Shown here piece after piece: positions 41,150-49,422 of a DNA stretch of 64,000 nt; the stretch's first letter is position 1; each line of letters begins with the position of its first letter. Source of the stretch: Dyella_A sp035685805 (lineage in GTDB: Bacteria; Pseudomonadota; Gammaproteobacteria; Xanthomonadales; Rhodanobacteraceae). The stretch spans positions 22,146 to 86,145 of the forward strand of contig NZ_DASSAB010000060.1 of NCBI RefSeq assembly GCF_035685805.1. The letters are read 5' to 3'. A model generated the notes under the pieces. That model did no database searches, was not told the origin of the DNA, and worked only from the letters and a program-made list of their open reading frames with translations. The translations under genes were made by a program, and so were the position numbers.

Positions 41150-43912
41150 ATGTCGGATGTCACGATCAAACAACTCGCCAAGGTACTTGGCATGCCGGTG
41201 GACAAGCTGCTCGGGCAGCTTGGCGAGGCGGGCATGAAGTTTTCCGACCCGGAGCAGGTCATCAGCAGCACCGAGAAGGTGAAGCTGCTGGGCTTTCTGC
41301 GTCGCACCCATGGCAAGAACGAGGCTGCGCCGGAAGTGGACGATTCCGCGCCGCGCCAGATCACGCTCAAGCGACGCAAGGTCAGCGAGCTGAAGGTTGC
41401 CACGCCGGGCGGCCGCGGGGCGCCGTCGAGCGCGAAAACAGTCAATGTGGAGGTGCGCGCCAAGCGCACCTACGTCAAGCGCAGCGTGATCGCCGAAGAA
41501 GCGAGCGCCGAGCCCGAGCGCGAGGAGGCCGTGCGCAAGCTGGCCGAGTCGCAGCAGCAGCGCGAGCACGAGGAGCAGGAGCGGGTCGAGGCAGAGCGTC
41601 GCCGCGAGGAAGAAGCCCGCCAGCGTGCGGCCGAAGCCGAGCGCGCCGCGGACCAGGCGCGCCTGCAGGCGCAGGCTGAGGCCGAGGCCGAAGAGGCCAG
41701 CGCCGCCGATCAGGCCGCGCCGGCTGAGGCACCTGCGGCCAGCAGCAGCGATGCGACTCCTGCCGAGTCAGCTCCGGCCGCGGGTGGGGCCAGCACCGAT
41801 CACAGTGCGTTCGGCATGATCGTGCCGCGCATCCATGAGCCGCGTCGCCGTGAAAAGAAGGTGGTAGTGGCCGCAGCTCCCGCGCCGGCCCCCGCGCCGG
41901 CGCCGGCGCCGGCCGCTCCTGCCAGTGGCGATGCGGGTAGCCGCAACGCCAAGGCCAAGCACGGTCGCGATCGTGATGATGCGCCCGGCGGCAAGCGCTT
42001 TGCCGGCGGCGAGCTGCATCTGTCGGACGCCGACCGCGCCCGTCGCTCCAGCAAGCGCGGCAAACCCGGTCGCGGCGGCCGTGATTCGATGCGCAGCAGC
42101 AGCGCGTCGGCGTCGTCCGGTCCACACGGGTTCACCCGTCCCACGGCCGCGGTCGTGCGTGAAGTGCAGGTGGGCGATGCGAATGTGGTCGCCGAGCTGG
42201 CGCAGAAGATGGCGGTGAAAGGCTCGGAGGTGGTCAAGGCGCTGTTCAAGATGGGCGTGATGGCCACCATCAACCAGACCATCGATCACGACACCGCGGT
42301 GCTGGTGGTCGAGGAACTCGGCCACACGCCGGTGGCCGAAAGCCAGGATGACGCGGAGGCGGCACTGGCAGCACACACGCAGAATGCCGAGCTCGAGGGC
42401 GAGAAGAGCCCGCGTCCGCCGGTGGTCACCATCATGGGCCACGTCGACCACGGCAAGACTTCGCTGCTGGATTACATCCGGCGCACCAAGGTGGCGTCCG
42501 GCGAGGCCGGTGGCATCACCCAGCATATCGGTGCGTACCATGTGGACACCCCCAAGGGCGTGATTACGTTCCTGGATACCCCGGGCCACGCAGCCTTTAC
42601 CTCGATGCGTGCCCGCGGCGCTCAGTCCACCGACATCGTCGTGCTGGTGGTGGCGGCCGACGATGGCGTCATGCCGCAGACCAAGGAGGCCGTGCAGCAC
42701 GCCCGCGCCGCCAAGGTGCCGCTGATCGTCGCGGTCAACAAGATGGACAAGACCGACGCGAACCCCGACAACGTCAAGCAGGGCCTGTCCAACCTCGAGG
42801 TGGTACCCGAGGAGTGGGGCGGCGATACGCCGTTCGTGCCCGTATCGGCCAAGGCGGGTACCGGTATCGACGATCTGCTCGATGCGATCTCGGTACAGGC
42901 CGAGGTCATGGAGCTCACCGCCGTCAGGGACGGCGCGGCGTCGGGCGTGGTGATCGAGTCCAGCCTGGATCGCGGTCGCGGCCCGGTGGCCACGGTGCTG
43001 GTGCAGCAAGGCACGCTCAAGCGCGGAGACTTCGTTGTCTGCGGCGTCGAGTTCGGCCGCATGCGCGCCCTGGTCGATGAAACCGGAAAGACCGTGCAGG
43101 AAGCCGGTCCGTCGATTCCGGTGCAGGTGCTGGGCCTTTCCGGCGTGCCGGAGTCCGGCGACGATTTCGTGGTGGTGGCCGACGAGCGGCTGGCCCGCGA
43201 GGTGGCGGCCGAGCGTGCGCAGAAGCGCCGCGATACCCGCATGGTGAGCAAGGCCAACCGCCTGGAGGACATCATTGCCCAGATGGGTCAGGGCGACGTG
43301 CAGTCGCTCAATATCCTGGTCAAGGCGGATGTGCAGGGTTCGGTGCAGGCACTGCGCGAGTCGCTGAGCCAGATCGGCAACGAGAACGTGAAGGTCAACG
43401 TGATCGCCTCGGGCGTGGGCGGCATTACCGAGTCCGACGCCACGCTGGCGGCAGCCTCCAAGGCGTTGATCATCGGCTTCAACGTGCGCGCCGATGCGTC
43501 GGCACGCAAGGTGATCGATACCTCCGGTCTGGACGTGCGCTATTTCTCGATCATCTACGACGTGATCGATCAGGTGAAGCAGGCCGCTTCGGGCTTGCTT
43601 GGCGTGGAGATCCGCGAGGAGATCATCGGGCTGGCGCAGGTGCGTGATGTGTTCCGCAGCTCCAAGTTCGGCGCCGTGGCCGGCTGCATGGTCACCGAGG
43701 GAACCGTCAAGCGCTCCAAGCCGATCCGCGTGCTGCGCGACAACACCGTGGTGTTCGAGGGCGAGCTGGAATCGCTGCGCCGGTTCAAGGAGCTGGTGGA
43801 CGAAGTGCGCAACTGCATGGAGTGCGGCATTGCCGTCAAGCAGTACAACGACGTCAAGGTCGGCGACCAGATCGAGTGCTTCGAGCGGATCGAGGTGGCG
43901 CGCACGCTGTAA
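41150..43912 (+). CDS. infB: Translation initiation factor IF-2
   Basis: A GTPase that positions fMet-tRNA on the 30S subunit and promotes subunit joining. The 920 residues hold an N-terminal IF2_N domain (about 1-50), a long Glu/Arg/Gln- then Ala/Pro-rich variable region (~110-310), a second IF2_N (345-395), and the G domain: GHVDHGKT from residue 430, then DTPGHAAF and NKMD. The C-terminal domains II-IV bind formyl-methionine. The encoded initiator tRNA lies in the same cluster. A 159-base gap with a terminator-like hairpin separates it from rbfA. Confidence 0.98.
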   Translation: MSDVTIKQLAKVLGMPVDKLLGQLGEAGMKFSDPEQVISSTEKVKLLGFLRRTHGKNEAAPEVDDSAPRQITLKRRKVSELKVATPGGRGAPSSAKTVNVEVRAKRTYVKRSVIAEEASAEPEREEAVRKLAESQQQREHEEQERVEAERRREEEARQRAAEAERAADQARLQAQAEAEAEEASAADQAAPAEAPAASSSDATPAESAPAAGGASTDHSAFGMIVPRIHEPRRREKKVVVAAAPAPAPAPAPAPAAPASGDAGSRNAKAKHGRDRDDAPGGKRFAGGELHLSDADRARRSSKRGKPGRGGRDSMRSSSASASSGPHGFTRPTAAVVREVQVGDANVVAELAQKMAVKGSEVVKALFKMGVMATINQTIDHDTAVLVVEELGHTPVAESQDDAEAALAAHTQNAELEGEKSPRPPVVTIMGHVDHGKTSLLDYIRRTKVASGEAGGITQHIGAYHVDTPKGVITFLDTPGHAAFTSMRARGAQSTDIVVLVVAADDGVMPQTKEAVQHARAAKVPLIVAVNKMDKTDANPDNVKQGLSNLEVVPEEWGGDTPFVPVSAKAGTGIDDLLDAISVQAEVMELTAVRDGAASGVVIESSLDRGRGPVATVLVQQGTLKRGDFVVCGVEFGRMRALVDETGKTVQEAGPSIPVQVLGLSGVPESGDDFVVVADERLAREVAAERAQKRRDTRMVSKANRLEDIIAQMGQGDVQSLNILVKADVQGSVQALRESLSQIGNENVKVNVIASGVGGITESDATLAAASKALIIGFNVRADASARKVIDTSGLDVRYFSIIYDVIDQVKQAASGLLGVEIREEIIGLAQVRDVFRSSKFGAVAGCMVTEGTVKRSKPIRVLRDNTVVFEGELESLRRFKELVDEVRNCMECGIAVKQYNDVKVGDQIECFERIEVARTL

Positions 43913-43968
43913 CGGCGCTTGCGGGGGCGCCCCGCGCAAGCGGACGCCTTCGCTGGGCCGTGATCGGG

Positions 43969-44012
43969 AGCCCGGGCAGCCTTGTCCGGGCTTCTTGTTT
44001 TGTGTTCTTTTT
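43969..44012 (+). terminator. Terminator or attenuator between infB and rbfA
   Basis: AGCCCGG (43969-43975) / CCGGGCT (43986-43992) forms a 7-bp stem with a ten-base loop, followed by a T-rich stretch (TCTTGTTTTGTGTTCTTTTTT). The genes downstream belong to the same functional set, so it may act as partial attenuation within the operon. Confidence 0.6.
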
Positions 44013-44071
44013 TGCTGTGTCCGCCATCGATGCGCCGTGCGCGTCGCGGCGATCGAATCTAGGAGGCTCCC

Positions 44072-44470
44072 ATGCCCTCACGCGACTTCAAACGTACCGA
44101 CCGGGTTGGCGCCGAACTGCGCCGCGAGTTGGGCCAGTTGGTGCACGCCGCGGTGCGCGATCATGCGCTGCCGTCGGTCAGCGTCTCCGATGTGGAAATC
44201 ACCCGCGACATGGACTGGGCCACGGTGTGGGTCACGGCACTCCAGGCCGAGCAGGCGCCGGAGGCATTGAAGGCGCTGAAGGATCTCACTGGCGAGTTCC
44301 GTCGGGCACTGGCGCGCGGCATGCGACTGCGTCGGGTGCCTGAGCTGCGGTTCAAGTACGACGATTCGGTTGACAAGGGCGAGCGTATCGAGACGCTGCT
44401 GCGCCAGGATGCTCCCCCTGCGGCCGCGGACGCCCCGGCCAGCGAAGACGACACCTCCACGGACGACTGA
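44072..44470 (+). CDS. rbfA: 30S ribosome-binding factor RbfA
   Basis: A 132-residue KH-domain cold-shock factor that matures the 16S rRNA 5' end and dissociates late from the 30S subunit. Signatures are RTDRVGAELRRELGQLVHAAVRD, SVSDVEITRDMDWATVWVTAL and VPELRFKYDDSVDKGERIETLL. A strong SD (AGGAGG) lies 6 bases before the ATG. The last A of its stop codon is the first base of the truB start codon (TGATG). Confidence 0.97.
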   Translation: MPSRDFKRTDRVGAELRRELGQLVHAAVRDHALPSVSVSDVEITRDMDWATVWVTALQAEQAPEALKALKDLTGEFRRALARGMRLRRVPELRFKYDDSVDKGERIETLLRQDAPPAAADAPASEDDTSTDD

Positions 44471-45423
44471 TGGGGCGCATCGCTTTTCGTGACCTGCACG
44501 GGCTGGTTCTGCTCGACAAACCCCTCGGGCTGAGCTCGAACCAGGCGCTGCAGGCCGCGCGGCGGCTGTTCCGCGCCGCCAAGGGCGGTCACACGGGCGC
44601 GCTCGATCCGCTGGCCACGGGCCTGCTGCCGCTGTGCTTCGGTGAAGGCACCAAGATCGCCGGCCAGCTGCTGGGGTCGCGCAAGGCGTACCTGGCCGAG
44701 TGCCGGCTCGGCACGACCACGACCACCGCGGATCTGGAAGGCGAGGTCATCGCCGAACGCGCGGTGCCGGAGCTTTCGGACACGCTCATCGAAGCCGCGT
44801 TGCAGCCGTTTCGCGGGCGCATCGCACAGGTTCCCCCCGTGTATTCGGCCATCAAGCAGGGAGGCGAGGCGCTGTACCTCAAGGCGCGCCGCGGGGAGAC
44901 GGTCGAGGTGCCCGCACGCGAGGTGGAGATCCACCGGCTGGAGCTGGTCGCGCGCGAAGGCAATCGCCTCGTCCTGCGCGTGGAATGCGGCTCCGGAACC
45001 TACATCCGCAGCCTGGCGGTGGATATCGGCGAGGCGCTCGGTTGCGGCGCACACCTGTGCAGCCTGCGCCGGCTCTGGGTCGAGCCGTTCCTCGAGCCAC
45101 AGATGGTCACGCTGGAACAGATCGAGCAGGCCGCAGGGCAGGGTGACACTCGCTTGCTTGCCCTGATGCGGCCGGTGGGCGAAGGGTTGGCGCATCTTCC
45201 CGCGGTGCCCCTGGATGCGGTCGCGAGCCAGGCGCTGTCGCGCGGACAGCGGGTGCAGCTCGACCCGTCGGTTGCACCGGTCGGCCGCTGTGCCGCCTAC
45301 GGAGACGACGGCGCGCTGCTGGCGCTGGCCGAATGTGACGCGCAGGGGTGGCTACGGGTGCTGCGCGGCTTCAACCTGCCGCCACCGTTACCTCTGATCG
45401 AGGCAGGACGGCCGCCGTCGTGA
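44470..45423 (+). CDS. truB: tRNA pseudouridine-55 synthase
   Basis: TruB makes pseudouridine 55 in the T loop of tRNAs and chaperones tRNA folding. The 317-residue protein has catalytic Asp46 in GGHTGALDPLATGLLPLCFGEGTK, then the KAYLAECRLGTTTTTADLEGE segment, VPPVYSAIKQGGEALYLKAR, and a C-terminal PUA-like part. It starts in a TGATG overlap with rbfA. A 9-bp inverted repeat (GCCGCCGTC / GACGGCGGC, 45411-45430) spans its stop codon. rpsO follows after 161 bases with its own promoter. Confidence 0.97.
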   Translation: MGRIAFRDLHGLVLLDKPLGLSSNQALQAARRLFRAAKGGHTGALDPLATGLLPLCFGEGTKIAGQLLGSRKAYLAECRLGTTTTTADLEGEVIAERAVPELSDTLIEAALQPFRGRIAQVPPVYSAIKQGGEALYLKARRGETVEVPAREVEIHRLELVAREGNRLVLRVECGSGTYIRSLAVDIGEALGCGAHLCSLRRLWVEPFLEPQMVTLEQIEQAAGQGDTRLLALMRPVGEGLAHLPAVPLDAVASQALSRGQRVQLDPSVAPVGRCAAYGDDGALLALAECDAQGWLRVLRGFNLPPPLPLIEAGRPPS

Positions 45424-45450
45424 CGGCGGCGACTGCCGGTTGTGACGGTC

Positions 45451-45480
45451 TTGTTGTCGCGAGGCTCCCGTCGCTACAAT
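45451..45480 (+). promoter_or_regulatory. Candidate sigma-70 promoter of rpsO-pnp
   Basis: TTGTTG (45451-45456) and TACAAT (45475-45480) with an 18-base spacer. The predicted start near 45487 gives a leader of about 98 bases containing a large hairpin. A separate rpsO promoter is also the arrangement in E. coli. Confidence 0.6.
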
Positions 45481-45513
45481 AAGGAGCTTGATTTACCCGA
45501 TTCAATCAACCAG

Positions 45514-45559
45514 GCGAAGCTTACGCAACGTCATTGCAGTGGCGTTGCGTAAGCTTCGC
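45514..45559 (+). promoter_or_regulatory. 17-bp perfect inverted repeat in the rpsO leader
   Basis: GCGAAGCTTACGCAACG (45514-45530) and CGTTGCGTAAGCTTCGC (45543-45559) are exact reverse complements with the 12-base loop TCATTGCAGTGG. The hairpin ends 25 bases before the rpsO ATG and 12 before the SD (AAGGAAGAG), and lacks a T tract, so it is not a typical terminator. Candidates are an S15 autoregulatory element or an RNase III site; inference only. Confidence 0.65.
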
Positions 45560-45584
45560 ATCCGCTTTTAAGGAAGAGATACCC

Positions 45585-45854
45585 ATGTCCCTCACCGCAG
45601 AACAGACCGGCAAGATCATTGCTGACTTCGGCCGCGTGCCCAACGACACCGGTTCGCCGGAAGTGCAGGTTGCCCTGCTGTCCGCGCGTATCGACCACCT
45701 CACCGGCCACTTCAAGACCCACAAGCAGGATCACCATTCCCGCCGCGGCCTGCTGCAGCTGGTCAACCGCCGCAAGAGCCTGCTCGCCTACCTGAAGGAT
45801 CGCGACCTGGCTCGCTACCAGACCCTGATCGAGCGCCTCGGCCTGCGCCGCTAA
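45585..45854 (+). CDS. rpsO: 30S ribosomal protein S15
   Basis: An 89-residue ribosomal protein that binds the three-way junction of 16S rRNA helices 20-22 early in 30S assembly. Conserved blocks are DTGSPEVQVALLSARIDHLTGHFKTHKQDHHSRRGLLQLVNRRKSLLAYL. The ATG at 45585 follows SD AAGGAAGAG. The leader has a separate promoter and a 17-bp inverted repeat. S15 is autoregulated through leader structure in several bacteria, so that is plausible here. pnp follows 21 bases after the stop. Confidence 0.98.
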   Translation: MSLTAEQTGKIIADFGRVPNDTGSPEVQVALLSARIDHLTGHFKTHKQDHHSRRGLLQLVNRRKSLLAYLKDRDLARYQTLIERLGLRR

Positions 45855-45875
45855 TCCGACAAGGACAAACATCAC

Positions 45876-47981
45876 GTGGCGAAAGTAACCAAGTCATTCC
45901 AGTACGGTAATCACGAAGTCACGCTGGAGACGGGCGAAATCGCCCGCCAGGCATCCGGTGCGGTCATGGTCAGCATGGGCGGCACCGTGGTGCTGGTCAC
46001 CGCGGTTGCGGCGACCAAGCAGCGCGAGGGGCAGGATTTCTTCCCGCTCACCGTCGACTACGTGGAGAAGTTCTACTCCGCCGGCCGCATCCCCGGCGGC
46101 TTCTTCAAGCGCGAAGGCCGCCCCACCGAGAAAGAGACGCTGACCTCGCGTCTGATCGATCGCCCGGTGCGCCCGCTGTTCCCGGAAGAGTTCAAGAACG
46201 AAGTGCAGGTGATTGCGCAGGTCGTGTCGCTCAACCCCGAGGTTGATGGCGACATTCCGGCCCTGCTGGGTGCTTCCGCCGCGCTGAGCCTGGCCGGGAT
46301 CCCGTTCCAGGGCCCGATCGGCGCTGCGCGCGTCGGCTACGCCAACGGCAAGTACCTGCTCAATCCGTCCGCGACGGAGTTGAAGACTTCCGAGCTGGAT
46401 CTGGTTGTCGCCGGTACCGGCGGTGCGGTGCTGATGGTGGAGTCCGAAGCGAAGCTGCTGTCCGAGGACGTGATGCTCGGTGCTGTGATGTTCGGCCACC
46501 AGCAGATGCAGGTGGCGATCAATGCCATCGGCGAACTCGCTGCCGAGGCGGCCAAGCCGTCGTGGAACTGGCAGGCACCGGCGCGCAATGAAGCGCTGGT
46601 CGCCGCCGTCAAGGGTGCCGTCGGCAACAAGCTCGAAGAGGCGTTCCAGGTGCGCGACAAGCTGCAGCGTCGCGACGCCATCTCGGCGATCAAGGCCGAG
46701 GTGCTGGAGTCGCTCAAGTCCGACGCCGAGCAGCACGGTTGGGCCACGGGTGAGCTGTCGAAGGAGTTCGCCGAGCTCGAATACCGCACCATGCGCGACA
46801 GCGTGCTGAAGACCAAGGTCCGCATCGACGGCCGCCAGCTCGACGACGTGCGCCCGATCTCGGTGCGCGTGGGCGTGCTGCCGCGCACCCACGGCTCGGC
46901 GTTGTTCACCCGTGGCGAGACGCAGGCGCTGGTCGTGGCCACCCTCGGCACCACCCGCGACGCGCAAATCATCGACGCACCGGAAGGCGAGTCGAAGGAT
47001 CCGTTCCTGTTCCACTACAACTTCCCCCCGTTCTCGGTGGGTGAAGCCGGCCGCTTTGGCGCGCCGAAGCGTCGCGAGATCGGCCATGGCCGCCTCGCCA
47101 AGCGCGGTGTGCAGGCCGTGAAGCCGAGCATGGAAGAGTTCCCGTACGTGGTGCGCGTGGTCTCGGAGATCACCGAGTCCAACGGCTCCTCGTCGATGGC
47201 GTCGGTGTGCGGTTCCTCGCTGGCCATGATGGACGCCGGCGTGCCGCTGAAGGCACCGGTGGCCGGTATCGCCATGGGCCTGGTCAAGGAAGGCGGCGAC
47301 TTCGTGGTGCTGTCGGACATCCTGGGCGACGAGGATCACCTCGGCGACATGGACTTCAAGGTCGCCGGTAGTGCCGATGGCATCTCCGCGCTGCAGATGG
47401 ATATCAAGATCGACGGCATCACCGAAGAGATCATGAAGGTGGCGCTGGAGCAGGCCAAGCGTGGGCGTCTGCACATCCTCGGCGAGATGGCCAAGGTCAT
47501 CAGCACGGCCCGCTCGGAAATGAGCGAGTACGCGCCGCGCCTGCTCACCATCAAGATCCACCCGGACAAGATCCGCGAAGTGATCGGCAAGGGTGGCGCG
47601 ACCATCCGCTCGATCACCGAAGAGACCGGCACCACCATCGACATCACCGACGACGGCACCGTGATCATCGCCTCGGTCAACCGCCTGGCGGCCGACGAGG
47701 CCAAGAAGCGGATCGAGCAGATCGTCTCCGATGTCGAGCCGGGCCGCATCTACGAGGGCAAGGTCGCCAAGCTGATGGATTTCGGTGCGTTCGTCACGAT
47801 CATGCCGGGCAAGGATGGTCTGGTGCACGTGTCGCAGATCTCCTCCGAGCGCGTCGAGAAGGTGTCCGACAAGCTCAAGGAAGGCGACATCGTGAAGGTC
47901 AAGGTGCTCGAGGTCGACAAGCAGGGTCGTATCCGCCTGTCGATGAAGGCAGTGGCCGAGGACGAAGCCGTCAACGGCTGA
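45876..47981 (+). CDS. pnp: Polyribonucleotide nucleotidyltransferase (PNPase)
   Basis: A 701-residue trimeric 3'-5' phosphorolytic exoribonuclease and a core component of RNA decay. Two RNase PH-like domains (about 1-220 and 320-545, the second with FFPLTVDYVEKFY-type counterpart FLFHYNFPPFSVGEAGRFGAPKRREIGHG) flank a helical linker. The KH domain (VIGKGGATIRSITEETG) and S1 domain (YEGKVAKLMDFGAFVTIMPGKDGLVHVSQI) follow. The start is GTG at 45876 (VAKVTKSFQYG). E. coli pnp is autoregulated through an RNase III-cut leader hairpin; no large hairpin lies in the 21 bases between rpsO and pnp here. Confidence 0.98.
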   Translation: MAKVTKSFQYGNHEVTLETGEIARQASGAVMVSMGGTVVLVTAVAATKQREGQDFFPLTVDYVEKFYSAGRIPGGFFKREGRPTEKETLTSRLIDRPVRPLFPEEFKNEVQVIAQVVSLNPEVDGDIPALLGASAALSLAGIPFQGPIGAARVGYANGKYLLNPSATELKTSELDLVVAGTGGAVLMVESEAKLLSEDVMLGAVMFGHQQMQVAINAIGELAAEAAKPSWNWQAPARNEALVAAVKGAVGNKLEEAFQVRDKLQRRDAISAIKAEVLESLKSDAEQHGWATGELSKEFAELEYRTMRDSVLKTKVRIDGRQLDDVRPISVRVGVLPRTHGSALFTRGETQALVVATLGTTRDAQIIDAPEGESKDPFLFHYNFPPFSVGEAGRFGAPKRREIGHGRLAKRGVQAVKPSMEEFPYVVRVVSEITESNGSSSMASVCGSSLAMMDAGVPLKAPVAGIAMGLVKEGGDFVVLSDILGDEDHLGDMDFKVAGSADGISALQMDIKIDGITEEIMKVALEQAKRGRLHILGEMAKVISTARSEMSEYAPRLLTIKIHPDKIREVIGKGGATIRSITEETGTTIDITDDGTVIIASVNRLAADEAKKRIEQIVSDVEPGRIYEGKVAKLMDFGAFVTIMPGKDGLVHVSQISSERVEKVSDKLKEGDIVKVKVLEVDKQGRIRLSMKAVAEDEAVNG

Positions 47982-48004
47982 TCGGCAGCACCTGCGGCAT
48001 CACG

Positions 48005-48039
48005 AAGGCCCGGCGGAGACGCCGGGCCTTCTTCGTTTT
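48005..48039 (+). terminator. Rho-independent terminator after pnp
   Basis: The 11-bp perfect stem AAGGCCCGGCG (48005-48015) / CGCCGGGCCTT (48020-48030) with loop GAGA is followed by CTTCGTTTT. It closes the rimP-pnp cluster. Confidence 0.9.
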
Positions 48040-48054
48040 ATCGCCACATGCATT

Positions 48055-48063
48055 TGCTAGGAT
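48055..48063 (+). promoter_or_regulatory. Candidate extended -10 promoter of phaE
   Basis: TGCTAGGAT (48055-48063) fits an extended -10 element, TGn followed by TAGGAT. There is no recognisable -35 box in the preceding terminator tail. The start would lie about 24 bases before the phaE ATG at 48094, which has an SD GGAG. Weak evidence. Confidence 0.3.
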
Positions 48064-48093
48064 GCCCCGGGTACCCCGCAAACGGAGTCAGGC

Positions 48094-49413
48094 ATGGCCG
48101 ATCAGGCAAGCGAGTTCATCAGGCAGGCCCAGGCTATGGCCCAGCAGTCGTGGGAACAGTGGATGCGCCAGCTGCAGCAGAGTCCGCTGCCGTCCGCCTC
48201 ACCGTTCCCGGGCCTGGGAGCGGCAGCCGGGTTTCCCCCGATGGGGGCGGCGTTCGGCTCGGGCGCGCCCGGCGGCTCCCCGATGAGCGATGTGCTCGAG
48301 CGCAGCCTGAGCGGCATCAAGGGCTATCTGGACTGGATACAGCGGGCGGCAGCCACGGGCCAGGGCAATCCGATGGGGGCAGACTGGCAGACGCAGGTAC
48401 AGCAACTGTTCGGGGGCGCACAGCCGTTCGGCGGAATCGACAGCACCGCGGCGCAGGGTTTCGTGCAGCAGTGGCAGGCGTGGCTGGCGGCCGCTGCCGG
48501 TGCCCCCGGCGGTGCCCAGTGGCACAAGCCGCCGCACATGCCCGCATTCGGCCTGCAACGCGAGCAGCAGGAAAAGCAGCAGGCGCTGATGGCTGCCATG
48601 CTCGACAGCGCCGAGCAGCAGCGCCGCTATCAGGCCCTGCTGCTGCGGGCGCTTGCCCAAGGGCTGGAACGCCTGCAGGACAAGCTGGCTGCACACTCCG
48701 AACCGGGCCGGCAGATCGAGTCGCTGAAAGCGCTCTATGACCTGTGGATCGACTCGGCCGAAGAGGCTTACGCGGAGATCGCGCTCAGCGGCGAGTTCCG
48801 CGAGGTATACGGGGAGATGGTCAACGCGCAGATGCTTGAGCGTCAGCTCATGCAGCAGCAGCTCGAAGAGGTGTGTCGTCAGCTGGGCCTGCCCACGCGC
48901 AGCGAGGTAGACAGTCTCGGCAAGCGCCTGCAGGAAGTCCGTCGCGAGCAGCGAGCGGCTGGAGGGGGCAGTCTGGCCGGCGAGCTGGCGAGCTTGCGCG
49001 CAGAACTTGCGGCGTTGAAGAAGCGGGTCGCGTCGGGCGACGGCGAGATCCGGTCCAGCCAGGAGCGCCCCGCATCCGCGCCGGCGCAGGTGCAACAGGG
49101 CGTTCGAAGGTCTCGTGCAGCAAGCCCGGCAGCCGCAGGGAAGGGGGGCACGTCGCCGCGTCGCTCTTCTGCCGCGAGCAAGGCCCCGGTGCAGGCGGCG
49201 GTCGGCAAGAAGGTCGCCAAGGCCGCTGCGGCGCCAGCCCCCGCCCCCGCGCCGAAGCAGAAGGCCGCGCGCGCCGAGTCGTCGGCCAAACCGGCCAGGG
49301 GCAAGTCCCGTTCCAAGGCAGCATCCGCCAGCGCGGGAGGCAAGGCATCGACGTCGGCGAAGCCTGCCGTGCTCCCCGGCATTCCGGCACCACGCCGCGG
49401 CAAGCGCAAGTAA
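48094..49413 (+). CDS. phaE: Class III polyhydroxyalkanoate synthase subunit PhaE with a basic C-terminal tail
   Basis: PhaE is the non-catalytic partner that activates the short PhaC of class III synthases. The 439 residues start MADQASEFIRQAQAMAQQSWEQWM, pass through a Gly/Pro-rich part, then a long helical section (about 155-310) with the typical YDLWIDSAEEAYAEIALSGEFREVYGEMVNAQM and coiled-coil-like end. From about residue 315 the protein becomes a low-complexity tail of some 125 residues, with 27 Lys/Arg against 4 acidic residues, rich in Ala, Pro, Ser and Gly. That resembles the tails of PhaF, PhaM and histone H1-like AlgP. phaC follows 9 bases later. Confidence 0.93.
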   Translation: MADQASEFIRQAQAMAQQSWEQWMRQLQQSPLPSASPFPGLGAAAGFPPMGAAFGSGAPGGSPMSDVLERSLSGIKGYLDWIQRAAATGQGNPMGADWQTQVQQLFGGAQPFGGIDSTAAQGFVQQWQAWLAAAAGAPGGAQWHKPPHMPAFGLQREQQEKQQALMAAMLDSAEQQRRYQALLLRALAQGLERLQDKLAAHSEPGRQIESLKALYDLWIDSAEEAYAEIALSGEFREVYGEMVNAQMLERQLMQQQLEEVCRQLGLPTRSEVDSLGKRLQEVRREQRAAGGGSLAGELASLRAELAALKKRVASGDGEIRSSQERPASAPAQVQQGVRRSRAASPAAAGKGGTSPRRSSAASKAPVQAAVGKKVAKAAAAPAPAPAPKQKAARAESSAKPARGKSRSKAASASAGGKASTSAKPAVLPGIPAPRRGKRK

Positions 49414-49422
49414 GGAATCAGC

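Noticed and set aside
45894..47828. Minus-strand open frame of about 644 codons opposite pnp
   Set aside because: Antisense shadow with no recognisable domain; pnp on the plus strand is certain.
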